A stretch of DNA of 64,000 bases. Origin: Mycolicibacterium porcinum (GTDB lineage: Bacteria > Actinomycetota > Actinomycetes > Mycobacteriales > Mycobacteriaceae). Shown in pieces: positions 57,823 through 64,000 of the stretch; positions within the stretch are counted from its first letter, which is position 1, and the number at the start of each line of letters is the position of its first letter. The DNA lies in NCBI GenBank assembly GCA_002086835.1, contig MVIG01000006.1, positions 62,001 to 126,000 on the forward strand, read 5' to 3'. A model generated the notes under the pieces. It was not told the origin of the DNA and did not search any database. It saw nothing but the letters and a program-made list of their open reading frames with translations. The translations under genes were made by a program, and so were the position numbers.

Positions 57823-58614
57823 GTGGACATCATTCCCCCGCGGCTCAAGGAACCGGCCTATCGGCTCTACGAGATGCGGTTGCGTCAGGAACTGGCGCAG
57901 TCCAGATCCGAACTGCCCCGCCACATCGCGGTGCTGTGCGACGGCAACCGCCGTTGGGCGCGTGACGCGGGTTACGACGATGTCAGCATCGGCTACCGGA
58001 TGGGCGCGGCCAAGATCGCCGAGATGCTGCGCTGGTGCCAGGCCGCCGGCATCGAGATGACGACGGTCTACCTGCTGTCGACTGAGAACCTGCAGCGCGA
58101 TCCCGACGAGCTGGCCGCCCTGCTCGAGATCATCACCGACGTGGTCGAGGAGATCTGCGCGCCGACGAACACCTGGACCGTGCGTACCGTCGGTGACCTG
58201 GAGTTGTTGGGGGAGGAGCCGGCCCGGCGGCTGCGCGAGGCCGTCGAGTCGACCAACGGCAGGGGCGGGAAGTTCCATGTGAACGTCGCCGTCGCCTACG
58301 GCGGTCGCCAGGAGATCGTCGACGCCGTGCGCTCGCTGCTGTCGAAGGAACTGGCCAACGGGGCCACCGCCGAGCAACTCGTCGAAGCCGTCACCGTCGA
58401 CGGGATCTCGGAGAACCTTTACACCTCAGGCCAACCCGACCCGGATCTCGTCATCCGCACCTCGGGTGAGCAACGCCTGTCCGGATTCCTGTTGTGGCAG
58501 AGCGCATATTCGGAGATGTGGTTCACCGAGGCGTACTGGCCCGCCTTCCGGCGCGTCGACTTCCTGCGCGCACTGCGCGATTACACGGCCAGGCATCGTC
58601 GCTTCGGTAAGTAG
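57823..58614 (+). CDS. Short-chain Z-isoprenyl (Z-farnesyl) diphosphate synthase
   Basis: A 263-residue cis-prenyltransferase. Catalytic Asp in VLCDGNRRWARDAGY (about residue 45), then STENLQRDPDEL and AVAYGGRQEIVDAV, with substrate arginines in VIRTSGEQRLSGFLLWQ. The M. tuberculosis counterpart Rv1086 makes omega,E,Z-farnesyl diphosphate, first step to decaprenyl phosphate for cell-wall arabinogalactan. Start GTG 57823. Precedes a membrane protein gene by 20 bases. Confidence 0.92.
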   Translation: MDIIPPRLKEPAYRLYEMRLRQELAQSRSELPRHIAVLCDGNRRWARDAGYDDVSIGYRMGAAKIAEMLRWCQAAGIEMTTVYLLSTENLQRDPDELAALLEIITDVVEEICAPTNTWTVRTVGDLELLGEEPARRLREAVESTNGRGGKFHVNVAVAYGGRQEIVDAVRSLLSKELANGATAEQLVEAVTVDGISENLYTSGQPDPDLVIRTSGEQRLSGFLLWQSAYSEMWFTEAYWPAFRRVDFLRALRDYTARHRRFGK

Positions 58615-58634
58615 GGGCATGCCAAACTTGAACC

Positions 58635-60008
58635 ATGGCTGCGCTGTCGGCAGTGGTCTTCACGCTCAGCTGGTGGCTGGGGCTCTACCTCCTTGCCCGC
58701 GACCCGCGTAAACCTGTCCTCGTCCTCGCGGCGATCGGGCTGACCAGCTTCGCCGCCGTCGTCGCGCTCGACGCGGTCCGGCTGGCCACCGGCTCGGAAG
58801 TGCTCAGCCGCATCGAGATCTACCTGGTCGCGCTGCCGGGTATCGCGTGGTTCGCCGTCATGGTCGAACTTGCCCGGCCGGCCGACACCTTCCGGTCGCG
58901 CGCCGGTGAGATCGCCGCGATCTTCGCCGTCGCGGTGCTGGCTTTCGCCGGCGCGGGGCTCGCGGGCAGCGTCGACGGGCCGCTGCGGACCGGTCATTGG
59001 GTGATGTTCGCGGTGATCTCGTTGTCCTCGCTGGGCGCCATGATCAAGGCCGTGGTCGGCGGCGCGAAACCCGGGTCGGTTGTCGGCTTCATCATCGTCG
59101 CGACGCTGTTCTTCGCACTGGGCAACGCGATTCTGGTGATCCCGCTCGGCCTGGTGCCCAGCTGGCTGGCCCTGGCCTCCACCGGATTCGACGTGGCGCT
59201 GCTCGGGGTGGCGGTCGCGATCTGGGACGCCTTCGACGAAGGCCAGGCGTTGCGTGCCGACATGCGCCGCTCCATCATCGGCACGCTGGTGATCGCGGTT
59301 CCGTTCGCGGCCCAGGCCCTGATCGGCATGACTGTGCTCGATTCCGGTACCGGGCGCACAGTCATGACGATCCTGCTGTTCACCAGCCTGGCCGTCGCGG
59401 TGGCGGTGGAGGTGCTGGCCGATCCGCTGGCAGGGCTGCTCGACCGGCTGGCCTTTTCCCGGTCCCCGGACCTTCGGGCCGACCGCGAGGCGCTGCGCCA
59501 GACCGAGGCCGCGCTTCCGCTGCGCTCGGATCATCCGCTGGGCGGCATCGACGACGAGGCCTTCGCCCGGCTCACCCGGCGCGCGCTCGGCCACTACGGC
59601 GACCTGTCGAAACTGGTCGCCAGCCCGCTGACCGCGCTGCCCGCCATCGATACCCGGCTGGCGCAGCGCGGGGCGCCGGACCAGCCGCTGGAACGGGCCA
59701 ACGAACTCAAGGCGCTGCTGGCCGATCGCATCGCCGCGCTCAAGCCCCGCGACGGCGGTGACTTCGGCACCACCGAGCAGTGGCGGCACTACAACTCGCT
59801 GTATTTCCCCTACGTCGTAGGGGTCCGCGCCTACGCGCAGAACGCCACTGCCGCCGGACTCGACCCGGTTGCCCGACAGGCGTGGCAGTGGCTCGTCACC
59901 GAGGTGCCGCAGCGCTCGCTGCACAACTGGCAGAACGCCGCGGCGCGGGTGATCGCGGCGGACCTGCGCGGTGACCTGGCACCGGTCATCGGCTCAGCCG
60001 GCCGCTAG
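58635..60008 (+). CDS. Multi-helix membrane protein of unknown function
   Basis: A 457-residue protein with about eight transmembrane helices in the first 270 residues, followed by a soluble C-terminal domain (from about residue 280; RAVSPDL-like start, LTRRALGHYGDLSKLV, WRHYNSLYFPYVVGVRAYAQN) that is Leu- and Arg-rich. The topology is like the 7TM sensor-type proteins, but no kinase or cyclase motif is present. Not part of the M. tuberculosis order that I recall. Follows the Z-FPP synthase by 20 bases on the same strand. Confidence 0.65.
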   Translation: MAALSAVVFTLSWWLGLYLLARDPRKPVLVLAAIGLTSFAAVVALDAVRLATGSEVLSRIEIYLVALPGIAWFAVMVELARPADTFRSRAGEIAAIFAVAVLAFAGAGLAGSVDGPLRTGHWVMFAVISLSSLGAMIKAVVGGAKPGSVVGFIIVATLFFALGNAILVIPLGLVPSWLALASTGFDVALLGVAVAIWDAFDEGQALRADMRRSIIGTLVIAVPFAAQALIGMTVLDSGTGRTVMTILLFTSLAVAVAVEVLADPLAGLLDRLAFSRSPDLRADREALRQTEAALPLRSDHPLGGIDDEAFARLTRRALGHYGDLSKLVASPLTALPAIDTRLAQRGAPDQPLERANELKALLADRIAALKPRDGGDFGTTEQWRHYNSLYFPYVVGVRAYAQNATAAGLDPVARQAWQWLVTEVPQRSLHNWQNAAARVIAADLRGDLAPVIGSAGR

Positions 60009-60142
60009 CTTTTCCCGCCCCCGGAAGCGCGCTGACCTGGGGTTGGCAGTGCTTGGCAGTGTTTGGCGTCGATCTGGCAGCGCCTGATGAGCAGGGTCAG
60101 AGGTGTTCCACCAATCGACACCCTCATCGCCGAGGAGCCGAC

Positions 60143-60568
60143 ATGACCGCCATCCTGAACCGACCTCGAACCGACTCCACCGCCGGAGCAGCCACGGACG
60201 ACCTACTGCTGCGGTTCGCCCTGCGCGCCGACGCCACCGTGTGTGCCGGCGTCGGCCTGCTGGTGGCCATGGCCGCCGATCAGCTCGCCCGCATCGCGGG
60301 CCTGTCGGCCACCGCGGGGTGGTTCGTCGGGGCGGCCCTGGTCGGCTATGGCGCCCTGCTCTACGTGCTGGCCGGGGCATCGCGGGTGCGCCGCGTCGGC
60401 GTCACCGTCCTCGCCGGCAACGTGGCTTTCGCGATCATCACCGTCGTGGCCATCGCGACCGGCTGGTTGGCGCTGACCGGGACCGGCGACGAGCTGGTGC
60501 TCGGGTTCGTCGGCGCCACCGTCGCGCTGGCCTGGCTGCAATACCGCGGAGTGCGCCGTCTGGCGTGA
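60143..60568 (+). CDS. Four-helix integral membrane protein (paralogue A)
   Basis: A 141-residue protein with an N-terminal soluble part (about 22 residues) and four helices: VCAGVGLLVAMAADQLARIA, AGWFVGAALVGYGALLYVLAG, VGVTVLAGNVAFAIITVVAIATGWLAL, LVLGFVGATVALAWLQYRGVR. GAGGAG lies 6 bases before the ATG. Homologous to the next gene (60690). Function unknown; not recognised in the M. tuberculosis order. Confidence 0.7.
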   Translation: MTAILNRPRTDSTAGAATDDLLLRFALRADATVCAGVGLLVAMAADQLARIAGLSATAGWFVGAALVGYGALLYVLAGASRVRRVGVTVLAGNVAFAIITVVAIATGWLALTGTGDELVLGFVGATVALAWLQYRGVRRLA

Positions 60569-60689
60569 CTCCTTGCCGAGCCGGTGCGGGGTGCCCGGCG
60601 GAAGAGGTTACGGCGAGTATCCCCGCACCGTGCTCCACCGCACGAAAGTCGCATGCACGACAAGTAATCACCATCAGAGAAGGAGAATC

Positions 60690-61100
60690 ATGTCCGCCAT
60701 CACCGCCGGATACGTAGGCACCGGTAAGTCAACCGATTCGCTGCTGCGCCTGGCCATGCGGCTCGACGCAGTCCTCGTCGGTATCAGCGGGATCGCGCTG
60801 CTGGCCGCGGCCGGCTGGTTCGCCGATCTCACCGGCCTGCCGAAATCCGTCGAATACGGCGTCGGCCTGTTCTCGGTCGCCTACGGCATCGCCGTGTTCG
60901 CCCTGGCCGGTATCGAGCGCGTGCGTCCTGCCGGCATCGGCACCGTGATCGCCAATGCGGCCTGCACGGTGATCGCACTGGTCGCGGTGTTCACCATGAC
61001 GCTGACCACCGCCGGAGTGGTGGCCGTCATCGGCACCGGTATCTACACGCTGGCCATGGCCGAACTGCAGTACGTCGGCGTCAAACGAATCTCGGCCTGA
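60690..61100 (+). CDS. Four-helix integral membrane protein (paralogue B)
   Basis: A 136-residue paralogue of the preceding gene: LLRLAMRLDAVLVGISGIALLAA, EYGVGLFSVAYGIAVFALAGIERV, GIGTVIANAACTVIALVAVFTM and a final LAMAELQYVGVKRI. A strong AAGGAG precedes the ATG. The shared pattern (ALR.D....GV.LL.A... and LQY.GV.R at the end) with 60143 marks a tandem duplication. Followed by a hairpin terminator. Confidence 0.72.
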   Translation: MSAITAGYVGTGKSTDSLLRLAMRLDAVLVGISGIALLAAAGWFADLTGLPKSVEYGVGLFSVAYGIAVFALAGIERVRPAGIGTVIANAACTVIALVAVFTMTLTTAGVVAVIGTGIYTLAMAELQYVGVKRISA

Positions 61101-61111
61101 CCGTTCACCGG

Positions 61112-61148
61112 CACCGCGCCCAGAGCCCCAAGGGTTCTGGGCGCGGTG
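61112..61148 (+). terminator. Intrinsic terminator-like hairpin
   Basis: CACCGCGCCCAGA (61112-61124) pairs with TCTGGGCGCGGTG (61136-61148) over 13 bases with an 11-base loop, 11 bases after the paralogue B stop. No T-run. Confidence 0.7.
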
Positions 61149-61152
61149 GTGC

Positions 61153-61649
61153 GTGGCCGATAATCGTCGAGTGGAGTTGCACTGGGCGCCCGAGCACACC
61201 GAACGGCTGCGATCGGTACGCGTCGGCTGGGACGGAACCGAAGTGGGCGCACCGTGTTTCCCGCCGGACTGGGAGACCGCGCCCGCCGATCTCGACCTGC
61301 TGCGCATCGCCACCGGGTTCGGCGCCTGTGCCACAGGCGAATACCCCTACGAACGCCCGCCGGCCGACCACGAGTACTCGTTCTTCGTCGAGAAGCTGCC
61401 GGAGTCGGGGTCGTTCGGCTTCACCGATCAGCACCGCACCCTGCTGGCGCACATGAGCTGGGAACTGTCCGATCCGTATGTCGGCGAGGACGTGCCGGGC
61501 TGCGATCCCAAGCGGCCGTACGGCGACTTCACCTTCTATCAGCGCACCAGCGCATGCAGCCCGCACTCCAGGTGTTCCTGCGCCACTTCGTGATCGCCGA
61601 CGGCGAGCGCTTCGTGGGCAACGACTGGGGTGGCTGGGAACGCGCCTGA
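61153..61649 (+). pseudogene. Hypothetical protein gene, probably frameshifted
   Basis: The frame beginning at the ATG-like start 61153 (MADNRRVELHWAPEHTERL...) is coherent up to YGDFTFYQRTSA and then turns into a Cys/Ser-rich tail ending at 61593. In the +2 frame from the ATG at 61554 the sequence MQPALQVFLRHFVIADGERF continues to GNDWGGWERA (stop 61649), which reads like a conserved C terminus. A one-base deletion near 61550 would explain the split. The intact protein would be about 164 residues. Family not recognised; alternatively the first frame is complete and the second fortuitous. Confidence 0.5.
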
Positions 61650-61658
61650 GCGGTCCGG

Positions 61659-62597
61659 CTAGAGCTTCCGCAGCCGCAACCGGTTGATCGAATGGTCGGA
61701 GTCCTTGCGGAGCACCAGGGTGGCCCGCGGCCGGGTCGGCAGGATGTTCTCGATCAGATTGGGCCGGTTGATGGAATGCCAGATGTCGCGGGCGGCGAAC
61801 ACGGCCTGCTCATCGGTCAGCGTCGAGTAGTGGTGGAAGTGTGAGGCCGGATCGGCGAACGCCGTCGAGCGCATCGTCAGGAACCGCGAGATGTACCACT
61901 GCTCGATGTCCTCGATCCGGGCGTCGACGTACACCGAGAAGTCGAACAGGTCCGAGACCATCAGCGCGGGCCCGGTCTGAAGGACGTTGAGCCCTTCCAG
62001 GATCAGGATGTCCGGATGCCGGACCACCTGCTGCTCACCCGGCACGATGTCGTAGAGCAGGTGCGAATACACCGGCGCGCAGACCTCGTCGGCACCGGAT
62101 TTCACCGCGGTGACGAACCGCATCAATCCACGCCGGTCGTAGCTCTCCGGGAATCCCTTGCGGTGCATGAGGTTCCGACGGTTGAGTTCCTTGTTCGGGT
62201 AGAGGAATCCGTCGGTGGTCACCAGGTCGACCCGGGGATGGTGACCCCAGCGGGCCAACAGGGCTTGCAGCACACGGGCCGTGGTCGATTTCCCGACCGC
62301 CACGCTGCCCGCGACACCGATGACGAACGGCACCGGCCGGTCCGGATTCTGCTGCGGCTCACCGAGGAACTCCGCCGTCGCGGCGAACAAACGCTGACGC
62401 GCGGCGACCTGAAGGTGGATCAACCGGGCCAGCGGCAGGTAGACCTCTTCGACTTCGAGGATGTCGAGTTTCTCGCCCATACCCCGCAGGCGCAGCAGCT
62501 CGTCCTCGGTGAGTTTCAGCGGTGTCGACATGCGCAGTGCACGCCATTGACTTCGGTCGAACTCCACATAGGGGCTCGGCTCGCTCGGCCGCGGCAT
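61659..62597 (-). CDS. coaA: Pantothenate kinase (type I)
   Basis: A 312-residue prokaryotic type I PanK, committing step of coenzyme A synthesis. Walker A in [17 protein letters not shown] (about residue 98), [40 protein letters not shown] and the C-terminal [16 protein letters not shown]. Corresponds to Rv1092c. Start 62597 gives the standard length. Convergent with the frameshifted hypothetical gene and divergent from the DUF885 gene. Confidence 0.94.
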   Translation of the reverse strand: MPRPSEPSPYVEFDRSQWRALRMSTPLKLTEDELLRLRGMGEKLDILEVEEVYLPLARLIHLQVAARQRLFAATAEFLGEPQQNPDRPVPFVIGVAGSVAVGKSTTARVLQALLARWGHHPRVDLVTTDGFLYPNKELNRRNLMHRKGFPESYDRRGLMRFVTAVKSGADEVCAPVYSHLLYDIVPGEQQVVRHPDILILEGLNVLQTGPALMVSDLFDFSVYVDARIEDIEQWYISRFLTMRSTAFADPASHFHHYSTLTDEQAVFAARDIWHSINRPNLIENILPTRPRATLVLRKDSDHSINRLRLRKL

Positions 62598-62627
62598 TCG
62601 GTCAGTCTTACATCTACGGTTGTGGGC

Positions 62628-63845
62628 ATGGCTAACGGGATGGGGAAAACAACAGACTCAGCGGGACTGATCCGCGAGTATCTGCTTCTCGGACTGCGCT
62701 TCGACCGTGTCGAGGACGGCTACGTCGACTCCTTCACGGGCGACCCGCAACTGCGCCGCACGGTCGAGAACGAGCCGCCGCCGGACCCGGCCGATCTGGC
62801 CCGGCAGGCCGACCGGTTGCTCACCCAGATTCCCGACGACCTCGACCGCGACCGCGCCGAATACATCGCCGCGCACCTACGTGCGCTCAACTGCGCGGGC
62901 CGCAAGTTCGCCGGTGAGCAGGTCGGTTTCGTCGACGAGGTGCAGGCCTACTTCGACGTGCGGATCAGCAAGGGCGACCCCGAGAAGTATCACCAGGCCC
63001 ACGCCAAACTGGACGATGCCCTCGGCGGCAGCGGCTCGCTCGCCGAGCGGATCCAGGCGCACCGCAGCGGGGACGAGATCCCGCCGGCCCGGCTGGAGGA
63101 GTGCATCCACGCCTTCTCGTCAGCCCTGCGCGACAAAGTGCGTGCCGCGTACCCGCTGCCCGAGACCGAGACCATCACCTACGAGGTGGTCACCGACAAA
63201 CCGTGGTCGGGGTTCAACTACTACCTGGGCGACTACAAGTCCACGGTCGCGGTCAACGCCGACCTCAAACAACAGATGGCGAACCTGCCGCGGCTGGTGG
63301 CCCACGAGTCCTACCCGGGCCACCACACCGAGCACTGCCGCAAGGAAGCCGGCCTGGTGGCCCGGGACGGCGAACTGGAACAGACGATCTTCCTCGTCAA
63401 CACCCCGCAATGCCTGATGGCCGAGGGGCTGGCCGACCTGGCGTTGCACGCCATCGTCGGGCCCGGCTGGGGCGCGTGGGCCGCCGACATCTACGCCGAC
63501 CTCGGGCTGCGATTCGACGGGGAGCGCGCCGAGGCCATCTCGGAGGCCATGGCCGGGCTGGCCGATGTGCGCCAGGACGCGGCGTTGATGCTGCACGACG
63601 AGCATCGCGACGTCGACGAGGTCGTCGAGTTCCTCAAACGATGGCTGCTGGTCGGCGAGGACCGGGCCAGGCAGACCCTGCGATTCCTGTCCTCGCCGCT
63701 GTGGCGTGCCTACACCAGCACCTACATCGAGGGCTACCGGTTGTTGCGCGGATGGTTGGACGACCGGCCCGAGGGGGTCACGCTGACCCAGCGCTTCGGC
63801 CGGCTGCTCGATGAACCGCTGATCCCGTCGACGCTGCGGGCTTAG
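62628..63845 (+). CDS. DUF885 family metallopeptidase-like protein
   Basis: A 405-residue protein of the DUF885 family, thought to be zinc hydrolases. The key motif is [20 protein letters not shown] (HExxPGHH, about residue 233), preceded by [19 protein letters not shown] and followed by [15 protein letters not shown], with a second Glu. ATG at 62628; a second ATG four codons later. Cytoplasmic, no signal peptide. The substrate of such proteins is mostly unknown. Confidence 0.85.
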   Translation: MANGMGKTTDSAGLIREYLLLGLRFDRVEDGYVDSFTGDPQLRRTVENEPPPDPADLARQADRLLTQIPDDLDRDRAEYIAAHLRALNCAGRKFAGEQVGFVDEVQAYFDVRISKGDPEKYHQAHAKLDDALGGSGSLAERIQAHRSGDEIPPARLEECIHAFSSALRDKVRAAYPLPETETITYEVVTDKPWSGFNYYLGDYKSTVAVNADLKQQMANLPRLVAHESYPGHHTEHCRKEAGLVARDGELEQTIFLVNTPQCLMAEGLADLALHAIVGPGWGAWAADIYADLGLRFDGERAEAISEAMAGLADVRQDAALMLHDEHRDVDEVVEFLKRWLLVGEDRARQTLRFLSSPLWRAYTSTYIEGYRLLRGWLDDRPEGVTLTQRFGRLLDEPLIPSTLRA

Positions 63846-64000
63846 GTCGTGGGCCGGCGGGCCTGTGCAGCAAACTAAATGGCTGGATTTGGGGGTTGTT
63901 CAGATGGCCTGTTTGGCATTTGCCCGACAGTGTCGCGCGTTGCACTTGGTCCCGAGTATGACCCCGGTCTCAAGCGCTTGAATCGCCTGGTTACTCGTCA
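63846..64000. other. Terminal intergenic sequence
   Basis: 155 bases after the DUF885 gene, less GC-rich than average, with a perfect CAAGCGCTTG palindrome near 63971. Possibly promoter for a gene outside the window; nothing definite. Confidence 0.3.

Overview
The window is about two-thirds G+C with codon usage and gene content typical of a fast-growing Mycolicibacterium-like mycobacterium. It carries mycothiol conjugate amidase, short-chain Z-farnesyl diphosphate synthase, LpqV-like lipoprotein, many FadD/EchA/FadA-type lipid genes, DUF4193 and DUF3060 proteins, and many GTG starts. From memory, 36094-62597 follows the M. tuberculosis order Rv1064c-Rv1092c (lpqV, cysteine dioxygenase, rhodanese, Rv1069c, echA8, echA9, Rv1072, Rv1073?, fadA3, Rv1075c, lipU, cbs, metB, greA, Rv1081c, mca, Rv1083, Rv1084, Rv1085c, Rv1086, coaA), but without PE/PE_PGRS genes and with several local insertions. 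I see no rRNA, tRNA, CRISPR array, prophage or insertion sequence.

Layout. 1-3000: the end of a cut-off alanine/proline-rich protein, then an arsenic module in which ArsI/CadI, ACR3 efflux pump and ArsC arsenate reductase overlap by 4 bases each and are divergent from arsR. 3000-8000: DUF4193, an acidic protein, an Rv3406-like sulfate-ester dioxygenase, a CotH-kinase/beta-trefoil protein and a DUF3616-like propeller. 8100-10360: a fused binding-protein/permease plus ATPase for polar amino acids. 10358-11967 and 22044-23542: two paralogous divergent TetR/alpha-beta hydrolase modules whose hydrolases lack normal catalytic residues. 14182-20310: beta-propeller, a CitA/DctS-like two-component system, dctA and small secreted proteins. 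20419-32011: acyl-CoA ligase, thiolase, dehydrogenases, class II amidotransferase, two patatins and a glutamate dehydrogenase. 32130-37564: a sulfur-related stretch with a wrecked arylsulfatase, two divergent SulP transporters, cysteine dioxygenase and rhodanese. 37578-62597: the conserved Rv1069c-Rv1092c-like block, with methionine/cysteine genes cbs and metB, mycothiol detoxification (mca) and coaA. 62628-63845: a DUF885 hydrolase.

Most unusual observations: (1) five dispersed palindromes of 56-57 bp with CGAG/CTCG ends, four between convergent genes; two of them bracket a DUF559/AbiEi-like nuclease gene and are 73% identical to each other; (2) a 32-bp spaced duplication of a start region between a histidine kinase and its response regulator, creating an 11-codon ORF coupled at both ends; (3) the duplicated TetR/degenerate-hydrolase modules; (4) a 2-nt insertion frameshift in the Rv1084-like thioredoxin-domain gene, a probable second frameshift at about 61554, and a multiply broken sulfatase; (5) a CotH-type protein kinase fused to a beta-trefoil. 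All family assignments were made by eye from motifs; none was checked by a database search.
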